From contig NZ_AZCX01000008.1 of the NCBI RefSeq assembly GCF_001433995.1, positions 37,127-101,126 on the forward strand: DNA of 64,000 bases. The letters run 5' to 3'. Within the stretch, counting starts at the first letter, position 1. Every line of letters starts with the position of its first letter. This DNA is from Secundilactobacillus kimchicus JCM 15530. GTDB taxonomy: Bacteria > Bacillota > Bacilli > Lactobacillales > Lactobacillaceae. A model generated the notes under the pieces. It was not told the DNA's origin. It saw only the letters and a program-made list of their open reading frames with translations, and did not search any database. The translations under genes and the position numbers were made by a program. This document shows, one piece after another, positions 42,128-51,985 of the stretch.

Positions 42128-43180
42128 TTATTTAAACATATCAGCTGTTACTGTACTACCATCGGAAGCACGTGAGAACGTTTCAGCCGAACGAGCTTTA
42201 GAACTATCACCGATGAATAATCCTTGCCCATTGTTAACCGCGTGCCAGTTACCACTATCGTCTTTTTGAAGGGTGACTAAGACGCGATCGCCATCTTTAA
42301 GCGCTTTCGTATCGCTGTTGACAACTTTACTAGTTCCAGCTTGAATGAAATCAACTGATTCTAAAGCCGTTCCTTTTAGTGTTTCGCTAATTGCTAACTT
42401 ATGAGTTGTGTAATGACTTGGCGTATCTTCAGAAAAATCATCAGTTTCCTTAGCAGATTTAATAGTTCCAACTACCGTCATCTCACTGTCATTTTTAAGT
42501 TGAGCGAGACCACTTTGCCCAGTATAATCTTTCCGATATTCAAGATGCATGCCGGCCGTATCATTAGCAACTGATTCTGGTTCTGTTTCATCAGAGTTAA
42601 GCACACGTGCTGATGAGTAAATATTTACTGCTCCTTGAATGTCATCGTTACTAATTGACTGATCCCGAGCTGCATAATACATAATGCTATTTGTTTCTGG
42701 ATTATGATCTAATCCTAACCCATGACCCATTTCATGGGTGGCTACAGTTTCTTTTTCCGCAGTCGTGTAGTTATCTAGATCTAAATAATAGCGGTTAAGA
42801 TAAATCGAAGCACCTGTTTGCCAGGCTGGGTTATTGGCATCAATCTGGACTCGCGAATAAGTTAACCCTGTAGCATTATACCAATCACCATCATTTCTGC
42901 TAACTGAGGAAGTGAAAGTCCGTGAGTCTACATTGCTGGTTTCGGTCCAAGTAAATGCCCCTGTCGAATTCCAATTATCTCGAGCAGCACGCCATACATT
43001 GGCGTAACCTTCACTAGCTGATTTGTTATAAAAAGAAGCTTTGGCATTTTGATAACGAACTGGATAACCGTCACTGCTGACCAACTGAGGAGTTGCAGCG
43101 GCAGAAGCTGCTAGTGGGGTTAATGCAACTGTAGACAGCAAACTGACACTGGCTAAAACTTTTTTCAATCTTGGAGACAT
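42128..43180 (-). CDS. Secreted matrixin-type zinc metalloprotease, second copy
   Basis: 350 residues; GAGGG precedes the ATG. The signal peptide ends near residue 28 (AASAAA). ETVATHEMGHGLGLDHNPET has the zinc motif HExxHxxGxxH (first His near residue 149), followed by SIMYYA, the Met-turn. Unlike the first matrixin (4030-5220), the catalytic domain comes first here, and a C-terminal domain of about 150 residues follows (GLAQLKNDSEMTVVGTIKSA, VDFIQAGTSKVVNSD), possibly for binding substrate or wall. The gene sits between two secreted paralogues that could be substrates or partners, but that is speculation. Confidence 0.88.
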   Translation of the reverse strand: MSPRLKKVLASVSLLSTVALTPLAASAAATPQLVSSDGYPVRYQNAKASFYNKSASEGYANVWRAARDNWNSTGAFTWTETSNVDSRTFTSSVSRNDGDWYNATGLTYSRVQIDANNPAWQTGASIYLNRYYLDLDNYTTAEKETVATHEMGHGLGLDHNPETNSIMYYAARDQSISNDDIQGAVNIYSSARVLNSDETEPESVANDTAGMHLEYRKDYTGQSGLAQLKNDSEMTVVGTIKSAKETDDFSEDTPSHYTTHKLAISETLKGTALESVDFIQAGTSKVVNSDTKALKDGDRVLVTLQKDDSGNWHAVNNGQGLFIGDSSKARSAETFSRASDGSTVTADMFK

Positions 43181-43516
43181 AACGAGGACCCTCTTTCAAC
43201 ATAGTATTTTTGTAACTGATTTAATAATAACCATAAGATGTGAACAAAGTTAGAACTTTGTATGATTTTTCATAGATTTTTGTATCTATACATAAAAAGA
43301 CTTAAATTTGATAAAAATATTAAAAAGAACCATCTATTCAGACGGTTCTGCCGTTATATTGTTTTTATGTCCGTAAGTTTAATATTATTGAAATAAAATA
43401 TCACCTGTAAAAACTGCGACCTTTGCGTGAAGTCTTTACTTGATGTCTTTTAATCGAAATACAGGTCAATACAATTCGTGGAAACGGATGTGGCTACTTC
43501 TTTCAGAATACTGATT
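43181..43516. other. Intergenic region with a terminator hairpin
   Basis: AGAACCATCT/AGACGGTTCT (43324-43348) forms a hairpin followed by Ts on the minus strand and should end the transcript of the gene at 43517. The rest is the AT-rich upstream region of the matrixin gene. No gene is seen. Confidence 0.6.
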
Positions 43517-44176
43517 CTATGCTTTCATAGTTACGTCATAAAATAAATTCTTCAACGTCCCCACCGAATAACTTTGGGACAACTCATCCTGCTTCTGATT
43601 ATCACGAATGGCTAACCGATATTGATAGTTCCCATGCTTATGAATATGCTTATCTGGCAACTTTGCCATGTTGGTCTTGCTGTACAGGTAAACAATGTTG
43701 CCCTTGGCCCGGGAGGCCGTTAATTTCGTACTAGAAATCGGCGCTTTCTTGAAACTATTCGCAAAATACTGAACGTAGCCGTCCGTCGTAACCTTTAATT
43801 TATTTGCAGCTTTGTATCTAGCGTCCGTTGTATATTTTGCGCCCTTAGATAAAACAGTTAACTTGTCAGAAGCTGGTGTCGCAATCTTCTTTAAGTTTGC
43901 GGTAGCGATAACAACTGAATACTTATTTCCTGCTCGTTTTTGGACTTCATAGCTAAGACGCGAAACATCGACACTGGCAAATTGCTTACCATTCTTGGTG
44001 GCTGTGCGATAAACCTGCACCCGTGTTCCTTTTGGCAAAGCCTTTGTGGCTTTAGTTGTCACAGCATAATAATCTTCGAACGTCGTTTTAGCATTGGCCT
44101 GGATTGACGTGGCCAACCCAATTAACCCAATTGTAATCGCTAAGGTACTTACCACTCTTTTTTTGCTAATAAACAT
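43517..44176 (-). CDS. Secreted surface protein, paralogue B
   Basis: 219 residues; GGGGGAGG precedes the ATG. The signal peptide ends near residue 29 (IQANAK). The mature part follows paralogue A (41295-41975) along its whole length: YYAVTTKATKALPKGTRVQV, FASVDVSRLSYEVQKRAG, KVTTDGYVQYFANSFKKAP and the shared tail HGNYQYRLAIR...SYSVGTLKNLFY. It is therefore a duplication, and the two copies now flank a matrixin gene. It is basic, secreted and has no LPXTG. Function unknown; probably bound to the wall. Confidence 0.78.
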   Translation of the reverse strand: MFISKKRVVSTLAITIGLIGLATSIQANAKTTFEDYYAVTTKATKALPKGTRVQVYRTATKNGKQFASVDVSRLSYEVQKRAGNKYSVVIATANLKKIATPASDKLTVLSKGAKYTTDARYKAANKLKVTTDGYVQYFANSFKKAPISSTKLTASRAKGNIVYLYSKTNMAKLPDKHIHKHGNYQYRLAIRDNQKQDELSQSYSVGTLKNLFYDVTMKA

Positions 44177-44277
44177 AATGCCTCCCCCTTTTAACAGTAT
44201 TATAATTTTGTTCCAAATAAAAAACTAGAGAAACTTCCATTACTTATTTAGCTAGCCATGGAAATTCCTCGCACACT

Positions 44278-44308
44278 CAAAAAAGGAGCGGCCCAAAGCC
44301 GCTCTCCT
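44278..44308 (-). terminator. Terminator of S53 peptidase copy 2
   Basis: AGGAGCGGC pairs with GCCGCTCTCCT (one bulge), followed by a run of seven Ts on the minus strand. Confidence 0.85.
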
Positions 44309-44312
44309 ATCA

Positions 44313-46169
44313 CTACTTTCCGCCAAAGTTGCTATACAACTTATCAAAGTTGATCGTTCCAAGCCCAGTTGCTTGGTTGTACAGCTTGCCTGGCTGACCT
44401 GTATAGTATAAATTATCGTTGTTCGTGATTGAATCCAATGGTGTAAATGGCGAATCGCTACTTTGCGCAAACTTGTAAATTTGCGGATTCCAAAAGCCGA
44501 TTGGTGCGTTTAGACCGCTGTTCATCAAGGCGTTAACCGCCGCCATCTGGGGTGCCACGAAACTGGTCCCACCAGCAACCGACCACGTTTTGGAAGCATC
44601 GTCTCCGTTCGGTGTTTTCGTGTAGCTCACATAGACCGCGTAGCCTGTGTCAGCATCCGCATTCCCAGCCACATCAGGAACGTTTCGACCGCTCCCGGTA
44701 CCACTGATCATCTTGGGATTCTTGTTGATTGTGTATTTGTCATCCTTAAAAGTCAGATGTTGAATCGCGTTAAACGTATTGACACCGGGTACCCCCAGTT
44801 GGTACTTCGGGGTTGGGTTCAATCGCGAGAAGCCACCCGTACTACCACTGAAGATTCCCTGCTTGATCTGGGCCTTTGTCAGGCCGGACAGTTTTCCCCA
44901 GGCCCGTTCTTGATCGTTTTGAACGAGTTGACCATCCGTCGTAATTTTTTGGAATGGTATGGTTGTACCGCCGACTTCAACTTGATATTCCGACGTTGGG
45001 ATCGACAAATTTTGCTTCGCAGACGGTTCCATGTATGGGCCAGAATCCCCACTCGCATTAAAAATGGTAATCCCTTCAACAGCAGCTTGCTGGAAAATAA
45101 CGTTGTAAGCGTTGTTATAGGACGTAATCGTTTCGCTTTCCCCTTGATCATCTGGAATTAACTCATTTCCATACGCATAGCTGGTCGAAATCTGTCTAAC
45201 CTTGTTATCGGCAATAGCGTACGCAAAACCGTTCAACATGGCGGCCTCATTCGTGACGTAGTTAGACATTCCAGGCACAATGTAAACTTGAACTCCGGCG
45301 TTCGGCGCTACTGATGCAGCTTGATCAACATCCAAAGTGGTCTCAAACTGCATTGGCCGACCCGTTGGTGATGACATTAAATTCGTGATATCCTTTTTCG
45401 GTCCAATGTATTGTTTTTGAATCCGCGACACATTGGGCGTCACGCCAACCTGTTCGAGATATTTGGAAACGTCGCTGACGTTAAAATCAGAGCCACTGAT
45501 AATCCCAATTTGTTGGTTTGTCCCCGTTAGACCTCTGTCGTAGAGCTTATTGACTTGATATCGGTCAGCAAATTTTGCCACCCCATAAGCTTCTGAAAAG
45601 GCCTTATTAGACAGCCCTGTATTCGGGGTATCGCTCGTCTTTTCCACGTGCGTTTTCAAGTGGGACTTCTTCTTGGTAGCCTGATGCTTTTTCCCGCCAT
45701 TAATATCCTTGGAGGTCAGCCCCACGACGGCAACGAGCTGGTCTTGTAAGTTACCAGGTAACTTATAACTCGTTCGGTCACTCTTAGCCGTCGCTGTTCT
45801 AGTGGCCTTAAAAGCCTTCATCATGCTATTGTAATTTCCCTTAATCCGCAAATAAAGGTTCCCGTGGTACACACTAGTTCTGAGCTTGTACTTGCTAAAA
45901 TAATCTTTGAACTGTTGAATTTCACTAGTGGTGTGACCGAACTGTGTCGCCACATCACCGGCACTTAGGTAATGATGATAGTTAGGTGATGTCGGATCAA
46001 CCGTTGCGTATGCTGCTTGTGCCATCTCAGCGGCATTATGCGGTTTCAGTACCAAAGAAACTGATATCTGGTCTGCCTGAGCACTTTGCGCAGTTGCCAC
46101 AAACACGCCACCCCCAATAAGAGCACCCCCAACGGCTGCCAACGCCAATCGTAACCCTTTCTGCTTCAT
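44313..46169 (-). CDS. Secreted S53 (sedolisin/pro-kumamolisin) peptidase, copy 2
   Basis: 618 residues from ATG 46169 (AAAGGGGGAA upstream); the open frame reaches 61 codons further but without a ribosome site and through the promoter. It has a signal peptide, a pro-domain (VDPTSPNYHHYLSAGDVATQFG) and a catalytic domain: FETTLDVDQAAS gives Glu and Asp, FNASGDSGPY gives the oxyanion Asp, and GGTSFVAPQMAA gives the Ser. All catalytic residues are intact. It is closer to the broken copy next to it than to copy 1 at 18.7 kb, so the pair probably arose by local duplication. Expected role: extracellular proteolysis at low pH. Confidence 0.9.
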   Translation of the reverse strand: MKQKGLRLALAAVGGALIGGGVFVATAQSAQADQISVSLVLKPHNAAEMAQAAYATVDPTSPNYHHYLSAGDVATQFGHTTSEIQQFKDYFSKYKLRTSVYHGNLYLRIKGNYNSMMKAFKATRTATAKSDRTSYKLPGNLQDQLVAVVGLTSKDINGGKKHQATKKKSHLKTHVEKTSDTPNTGLSNKAFSEAYGVAKFADRYQVNKLYDRGLTGTNQQIGIISGSDFNVSDVSKYLEQVGVTPNVSRIQKQYIGPKKDITNLMSSPTGRPMQFETTLDVDQAASVAPNAGVQVYIVPGMSNYVTNEAAMLNGFAYAIADNKVRQISTSYAYGNELIPDDQGESETITSYNNAYNVIFQQAAVEGITIFNASGDSGPYMEPSAKQNLSIPTSEYQVEVGGTTIPFQKITTDGQLVQNDQERAWGKLSGLTKAQIKQGIFSGSTGGFSRLNPTPKYQLGVPGVNTFNAIQHLTFKDDKYTINKNPKMISGTGSGRNVPDVAGNADADTGYAVYVSYTKTPNGDDASKTWSVAGGTSFVAPQMAAVNALMNSGLNAPIGFWNPQIYKFAQSSDSPFTPLDSITNNDNLYYTGQPGKLYNQATGLGTINFDKLYSNFGGK

Positions 46170-46278
46170 CTTAACTTCCCCCTTTAACTTATCCCTCTCC
46201 GGGTAGACCAAACGCCCTTCCTCACCTGTTAATTTCCCATAACAGTCAAGAAGAGCGTTGGCGTTTTTCTTTAGCGAT

Positions 46279-46307
46279 ATTATATGCTGTAAGGCCGGTA
46301 ACACCAA
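46279..46307 (-). promoter_or_regulatory. Promoter of S53 peptidase copy 2
   Basis: On the minus strand, TTGGTG (46302-46307) and TATAAT (46279-46284) are exactly 17 bases apart, about 110 bases before the start codon. Confidence 0.65.
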
Positions 46308-46317
46308 GCAACTAGAC

Positions 46318-48165
46318 TTACTTGCCACCAAACTTCCCGTACAGTTTTTCAAAGTTCACGGTTCCCAACCCAGTGGCTTGGTTGTACAACTTACCAGGTT
46401 GTCCCGTGTAATACAGGTTGTCGTTGTTCGTATCCGAATCAAGTACGTTAAACGGTGAATCAGCTTCTTGGGCGAACTTGTAAATTTGCGGATTCCAGAA
46501 ACCGATTGGAGTGGATAATCCACTATTCATCACTGCGTTAGCGGCTGCCATTTGTGGGGCAACGAAACTGGTCCCACCAGCAACCATCCACGATGCTTGG
46601 GCCTTGTGAGGATGCTTGCCCTTAGTCTTAGACAAGCTTGTATAAACAGCATAACCCGTGTCTTGGTCAGCGTTTCCTGAAACGTCCGGAATATTGCGCC
46701 CGTGACCAGTTCCGTGAATCAATTTCGGATGCTTATTAAGCGCAAACTTGCCGTTTTTAAACGTTAGCCGTTGGATTGCACTAAACGTATTAACCCCTGG
46801 GACACCTAACTGGTAACGCGGTGTTGCGTTAAGCTTTGAAAAACCACCAGCACCACCGGCGAAGGCCCCTTGCTTTAATTCAGCAGCAGATAAGCCGTAT
46901 GACTTACCCCAGGCACGTTCCGTTAACACCTTGATCAATTGACCAGAACTTGTAATTTTCTGGAACGGCAACGTTGTACCACCCACCTGAACTTCAAATG
47001 GTGACGTTGAGAACGTAAAGTTTGGTTTCATCCCGGCTTCTGTATCTTCTTATGGTCCGTGGTCTCCTGAAGCGTTGAACAGTGTAATCCCTTGTAACGC
47101 AGCCTGTTGGAATAAGGCGTTAAATGCCGCATTGTATTGCTTAGGTGTCACACTTGCCCAAGCATCCATTCCAACCAGTTCATTAGCATACCCATAACTA
47201 CTTGAAATTTGCTTGACCTTATTGTCAGCAATCGCATACGCATAGCCATTCAAGTAACCCGCATCGCCACTGACTGCATTGGAATTCAGCGGGAATAAGT
47301 AAGTCTGAATTTGCGCTCCGGGCGCAACAGAAGCAGCCTGTTCGACATCTAATGTCGTTTCAACTTGAGCGGGGCGGAAAGAATTATCCGTTAGAGTGCC
47401 TTGGATATCTTTTTTCGGTCCAACGTAGTGTTTATGAATCCGGCTAGTATCCGCTGAGATGCCGTTTTCAGTAAGGTAGCGCTTCACATCTCCCGTTTTG
47501 AAATCAGAACCAGCAATGAGCCCAATTTGTTGACCTGCGCCTGCTAATCCACGCTTGTAAAGCTGATCAACTTGATAATGGCTTGTAAACTTAGTGGCAC
47601 CGTACTTCTTAGAAAATTCGGTACCTGATAAGTCGGTGTTCGGCTTTTGAGCCGCAAGCTTAATGCTTGTTGTCGTCTTGTGAGAACGCTTGGTTGCTGT
47701 TTTTTTAGCGTTCAGTCCCACAACGGCCAACACTTGTTTTTTCAGATTGACTGGTAACTGATACGTCGTAATCTTGGTCTTACCATGCTGGGATCGCTTG
47801 GCTTTGAACGCCTTAACCAGGTTGGTATAAGACCCTCGAACTTGTATGTAAAAATGCCCCCGATAAACACTGGTCTGCAGTTTGTACTTCTTGAAATACC
47901 GCTTAAAAGCTGCAATATCACTGTCAGACCGACCAAACTGATTGGCAACCTCGCCTGCGCTCAAATAGTGATGGTAGTTGGGCGACGTCGGATCAACCGT
48001 GTCATAGACAGCATCCGTTAACGCTTGTTGATTCTGTGGTTTCAAAGCAATCGACACTGACGTCGTCGCAGCATTTGCTTGAGGCGCGAAGCCGCCTGTT
48101 AGGCCGCCAAACACAGCTCCGCCTACCAACGCCAGACTAAATCGTAATAATTGGTGTTTCATCAT
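46318..48165 (-). pseudogene. S53 peptidase copy 3, split by a single stop codon
   Basis: The ATG at 48165 opens a normal signal peptide, pro-domain and first catalytic half with VETTLDVEQAAS. At 47050-47052 a TAA follows FNASGDHGP, where the two intact copies read GDSGPY, so a Tyr codon has become TAA. The same frame continues without any indel through EVQVGGTTLPFQK to GGTSFVAPQMAA (the catalytic Ser) and a normal C-terminus at 46318. The residue after the oxyanion Asp is His instead of Ser. The two halves carry separate parts of the catalytic set, so neither should be active alone. The lesion looks recent; a sequencing error or stop readthrough are the alternatives. Confidence 0.88.
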
Positions 48166-48364
48166 AAACTCCCCCTATTTTGGTCTCAACAACTTTCGGT
48201 TTCCAGCAGATTAATTAAATCGGCAAACTCCTCTGTCTATTGTTACAGTATTTAGTTGAAACATTAAAAGTGTTATATCGCAAACGTTTTGTAATATTTC
48301 AGGTGATAGCTTATCAAAAAAAAAAACGAACTCAAAGTAATCCAACTCGGAAATTAGCCACTTT

Positions 48365-48733
48365 TTAAAGTTCGTCTGCTATTTCGTAATTGTGAGACAA
48401 GATTAATCGCTCTTGGCTGTCGTAAAAGTCCAGCAATCTAATCCGAAAAGTATATTTCAAAAAAGCAATTCCACTTTGACTTAACAGTTCAATAAACGCA
48501 TCTGGATCAAAGTTTAATAACACTCTTCGTTGCGCCACATTTCGAATAACAGGAAGTTGAATCCGGCTTGAGACAAGTCGTCCACCGTGTACCAAGACCT
48601 CTTTAAGCTTGCGACCCGTTCGAAATGTCAGGGTTCCACTTCTAACATCAAGCGAAATTGCGTCCACATTTTGAGCTGCATAGTAGTTAAAAAGGTCACC
48701 GATCGTTTCGAACCGTCGAATTTCGTTGTTCAC
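48365..48733 (-). CDS. Cytoplasmic protein, unknown function
   Basis: 122 residues from GTG 48733, chosen because GGGGGAGG lies 8 bases upstream. There is no signal peptide or membrane helix. The pattern is mixed alpha/beta (VDAISLDVRSGTLTFRTGRK, EVLVHGGRLVSSRIQLP, FIELLSQSGIAFLKYTFRIR). It ends close to a hairpin with a long T-run (about 48310-48372, minus strand), so it is a separate small transcript. I do not recognise the family. Confidence 0.65.
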   Translation of the reverse strand: MNNEIRRFETIGDLFNYYAAQNVDAISLDVRSGTLTFRTGRKLKEVLVHGGRLVSSRIQLPVIRNVAQRRVLLNFDPDAFIELLSQSGIAFLKYTFRIRLLDFYDSQERLILSHNYEIADEL

Positions 48734-49323
48734 TTCATTTCCTCCCCCAATGATGTGCTAGCGGACACGTTTACCATGCCGTTGTATACCCCAGTCACGG
48801 CTTTCCAATCGATTCCAAAAGCCATCATCTATAAGTCATTTATCAATCATAAATTTGATAAAAGCAAGCTTTTATTTGACCCCATTTTATAAAATAGATT
48901 ACCACTTCATTAGCCCAACCTACAAGGCAATTGATTCGCAACATTTAATTTCTATGCATATTCTATTGACGACCGAAAAACCTAAAATACTGTTAGTACA
49001 CTCTTTTTTCAGCACTACTCGTTTTCATGAAATTTATTGTTTGCATAACGTAACAGTTTGATTCAGCCAACACCGTTTGCGTGCTCTAGTGGTCGTCGCC
49101 CATGCAAAAAATCCCCCTGATTCACGTGGAGAGTCAAGCGGCCTTGTATCGAGCGCTGGCAGAAGATGACGACTAACTATGCGATCATATCATGCAAACT
49201 CCCACTCCTGCCGAAGGGTTAGGTGCACGAGACGTTAAATACCGTGATTAAAGTCGTTAGTGGTAACCTATTCTTATAGAAGTAAGATTATTTTCGAACT
49301 GACATATGAGGGGGATTTCAATC
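48734..49323. other. Intergenic region, 590 bp, no supported gene
   Basis: A 24-codon frame at about 49102-49176 (MQKIPLIHVESQAALYRALA...) has no ribosome site and may be a remnant. GATCGCATAG and TATGATCGC-like inverted bits occur near 49180. The last part is the promoter region of the dehydrogenase gene. Nothing else is visible. Confidence 0.35.
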
Positions 49324-50169
49324 ATGAACATTACATTCATCGGCACTGGTTTCATGGGAAGTGAAATGGTGCCACACCTTGTAGCTAATGGGTATACCGT
49401 CACGGTTTTTGACCGGGATAGCGACAAGACCCGCCGCTTAGCAAGCGACCAGATTCACGTTGCTCACTCGCTTGAAGAAGCCGTTCGAGCGTCATCCATC
49501 ATCATCACATCGGTCATGTCAACCGACGTGCTTGATCTGCACCTCGGGACCGGCAACCAATCTGGAATCGTTCACTTTCTTAATCCGGACAGTATTCTGA
49601 TTGTTACTTCCACCCTGGACCCGGAGAAAATTGCTACCATTAAGGCCGCCATGCCAGCTCAGACGAAACTGCTCGACGCACCAATTATCGGCGGTGTCCG
49701 GTATGCTCGCGAAGGGTCATTAGTGTTGATTCCCGCAGGAGATAAAACTGCTTATGAGTCAGCAAAGCCCGTACTTGAAACCTTCGGCCACGTTGAATAC
49801 GTTGGTAAATCGGGAAACGGTGCTAAGCTCAAGCTCATCACTAACGTCGGCATTATGGCCGCCGAAGCTGGAATTCGCGAAACACTGGACCTGGCCGACG
49901 TCTACGATATCGACTACGACACCACGCTGCACCTGATGCAACTGGGACCGCTGAAGCCCGTTGTTACCCGAGCATTGGATGAAAATAATCCGCGGCCGCT
50001 CAAGGACTCCGTCGCAGATGAGGTTGAACTGCTCTCCGCCACCGACAAGTTGGTTGAATTACCAATGGTCAAAGCCTCCATGCGTCGGTTGCAAATGGCG
50101 GTTGACGCCGTGGAGGGCGAAGCACGCTTTAGCGATATCACTCATAAAAACACTTCGCTAAAAAAATAA
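49324..50169 (+). CDS. NAD(P)-dependent oxidoreductase, 3-hydroxyisobutyrate dehydrogenase family
   Basis: 281 residues from ATG 49324 (GAGGGGG 9 bases upstream). ITFIGTGFMGSEMVPHLVANG is the GxGxMG Rossmann motif of beta-hydroxyacid dehydrogenases. LLDAPIIGGVRYAREGSLVLI is the substrate-binding signature, and GNGAKLKLITN carries the catalytic Lys. Members oxidise 3-hydroxyisobutyrate, tartronate semialdehyde, glyoxylate and related acids in the cytoplasm. The MFS gene follows after 24 bases with its own good ribosome site, so the two form an operon and may handle one substrate. The identity of that substrate is open. Confidence 0.88.
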   Translation: MNITFIGTGFMGSEMVPHLVANGYTVTVFDRDSDKTRRLASDQIHVAHSLEEAVRASSIIITSVMSTDVLDLHLGTGNQSGIVHFLNPDSILIVTSTLDPEKIATIKAAMPAQTKLLDAPIIGGVRYAREGSLVLIPAGDKTAYESAKPVLETFGHVEYVGKSGNGAKLKLITNVGIMAAEAGIRETLDLADVYDIDYDTTLHLMQLGPLKPVVTRALDENNPRPLKDSVADEVELLSATDKLVELPMVKASMRRLQMAVDAVEGEARFSDITHKNTSLKK

Positions 50170-50193
50170 GGCATCGAATAAGAGGAGAAAATT

Positions 50194-51624
50194 ATGACTG
50201 ATAAGAAAGGCTTACGCGTTATTTTCGTGCTAGGCGTCTTTTCGCTACTGAGTGCCTTAGCAGGCTCCAGTACAAGTCTAGCTATTCCCAAAATTGCATT
50301 ATCACTGGGCGTCAGTAGTAGTGGCGCGACCTGGGTCCTACAAATTGGGCTCATTACCACCACTATTTTTCTTGTGGCGTTTGGCCACTTCGGTGATATC
50401 TTGTCGAAAAACTGCATTTTCCTCGCCGGCGGCCTCATCTTTACTGTCGGTTCGGCAATCACCGGGATCGCGCCCACGCTGACCGTGATTTTGATTGGCC
50501 GGGTGATTCAGTCGGTCGGGTCAGCCATGATCATGGCCAATTCCATGGGGATCGTGTCGGATTACTTTGCGGATAGCAAGCGGGCCGAGGCGCTCTCCTA
50601 CATCTCCATGTTTATCTCAGTCGGCTCCATCTCCGGACCGTCCATCGGCGGTTTCATCATGTCGGTGGCTTCATGGCGGTGGATTTACCTGATCAACGTA
50701 CCACTGATGTTACTCATTATCGTGTTTGGGATGAAGGTCTTGCCGGTGCCAAAAGAAAAGGCCAGCCAAGTGTTGACGGCGGCCAAGGGGGTCAACTGGT
50801 TGGGTCAATCCATCTTCTCAGTTGGGGTCATCTTGTTCTTCTTAAGTGGCCTCATTTTTCAGGACCACTCTCAGACTGTGATTGCTTTTCTCGTGCTGGC
50901 CGTTGGGGCGGCGCTCATTTTCTACTCGTTTGTTCAAGACGACCGTGCCAAAACACCGTGGATCGCCCCGCAAATCCTGCACAACCGGCGCTACATGGTC
51001 TCCATCACCGCCTTATTGTTGGTGATGCTGGTCAACTCGGTCTCAAACGTCTTACTACCCTTTTACTTGCAGAGCTATAGCGGCCTATCGCCGTTCAATA
51101 GCGGGTTGATTATCATGATTCAGCCCATCGTCATGCTGATTTTCTCGCCAATCTCAGGTTACCTAGCCGACCACTTTGACCGGCAGCTCATGACCACCTT
51201 TGGCCTCGTCATTTTGGCCTTCTCGCAAATTGGCTACATTATGTATCCCGGCAACCTCGACTTTCCACGAATTATCCTGCCAATCGTGCTCAACGGTTTC
51301 GGGATGGCGTTCTTCCTGTCGCCAAACAACGCGTTGACCATGGGATTGGTGCCAAAGGACCTGTCTGGGATCGCCGGCTCACTGAACTCGTTTGCCCGGA
51401 CGATTGGCACGACTGTCGGGGTCAGCTTTAGCGCAACGCTGCTGTTCTTCTTCCTCCCTGGCGTCACCCACATCACACCACAGGTGGGTCCAGCTTTCAT
51501 GCACGCCTTTGCGATCGTCTTCTTCGGCGCCTTTGTCATCTCAATTATCGCGGCAATCATTGTCGCCAACCGCTACATTTCGAGTTTGCGGGCGGCCCGG
51601 AAATCAGCGAAGGAGTCGGAGTAA
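50194..51624 (+). CDS. MFS multidrug-type transporter, DHA2 (14-helix) family
   Basis: 476 residues; AGAGGAG precedes the ATG. Fourteen hydrophobic segments can be counted, as in the DHA2 drug:H+ antiporters. Family motifs include FGHFGDILSKN between helices 2 and 3 and the antiporter motif C region SISGPSIGGFI near residue 147. It exports small molecules by proton antiport across the membrane. It follows a hydroxyacid dehydrogenase gene in the same operon, and no adjacent regulator is seen. It ends at a terminator. Confidence 0.88.
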   Translation: MTDKKGLRVIFVLGVFSLLSALAGSSTSLAIPKIALSLGVSSSGATWVLQIGLITTTIFLVAFGHFGDILSKNCIFLAGGLIFTVGSAITGIAPTLTVILIGRVIQSVGSAMIMANSMGIVSDYFADSKRAEALSYISMFISVGSISGPSIGGFIMSVASWRWIYLINVPLMLLIIVFGMKVLPVPKEKASQVLTAAKGVNWLGQSIFSVGVILFFLSGLIFQDHSQTVIAFLVLAVGAALIFYSFVQDDRAKTPWIAPQILHNRRYMVSITALLLVMLVNSVSNVLLPFYLQSYSGLSPFNSGLIIMIQPIVMLIFSPISGYLADHFDRQLMTTFGLVILAFSQIGYIMYPGNLDFPRIILPIVLNGFGMAFFLSPNNALTMGLVPKDLSGIAGSLNSFARTIGTTVGVSFSATLLFFFLPGVTHITPQVGPAFMHAFAIVFFGAFVISIIAAIIVANRYISSLRAARKSAKESE

Positions 51625-51642
51625 GTGACATCTGTGAATTAA

Positions 51643-51686
51643 AAAACGCCTCCCAGTAATCGGCTAAGATGACTAGGAGGCGTTTT
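51643..51686 (+). terminator. Terminator of the dehydrogenase-MFS operon
   Basis: AAAACGCCTCC pairs perfectly with GGAGGCGTTTT (11 bp) around a 22-base loop. It can be read from both strands. Confidence 0.82.
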
Positions 51687-51853
51687 GGTGGTGGCCTATA
51701 AACCCCACACTAGAGGATAGATTTTAAATGTTACAGCGTTCAACTACTGCATAACAGCGTAGCTATCCCATGCGGTAACGGATAACATACACCCCTCAAT
51801 CTTCCCTAGACCAGGAGGTGTTGTTATGCCATATAGAGAAACTGGAGGTCTGG

Positions 51854-51955
51854 GTGACGCTAGAAATAGCCATCACCATCTGGGTATTAGCGAAGGCATA
51901 TCTCGTGTATGCTCGCGCAACTCAGATACTAAAAGAAGCTAACCACAAGGATTAG
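51854..51955 (+). CDS. Candidate small hydrophobic peptide (type I toxin-like)
   Basis: 33 residues from GTG 51854, with GGAGG 5 bases upstream: VTLEIAITIWVLAKAYLVYA, then RATQILKEANHKD. One membrane helix with a basic/polar tail is the general build of type I toxins. A second frame starts at ATG 51826 behind a perfect AGGAGG (51813-51818) and overlaps it, giving a polar 38-residue product; its translation may open or control the inner site. The unit is closed by two hairpins, AGAAGCTAA/TTAGCTTCT (51934-51960) and a T-tailed terminator (51986-52019). No antisense RNA is proven. The call is tentative. Confidence 0.4.
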   Translation: MTLEIAITIWVLAKAYLVYARATQILKEANHKD

Positions 51956-51985
51956 CTTCTGACCAATAGTTATCTAGACCGTGTT

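Noticed and set aside
49102..49176. 24-codon frame in the spacer before the hydroxyacid dehydrogenase
   Set aside because: Too short and without a ribosome site; at most a gene remnant.
51826..51942. 38-codon polar frame behind a perfect ribosome site
   Set aside because: The product looks unlike a folded protein; kept only as part of the overlapping-frame finding.
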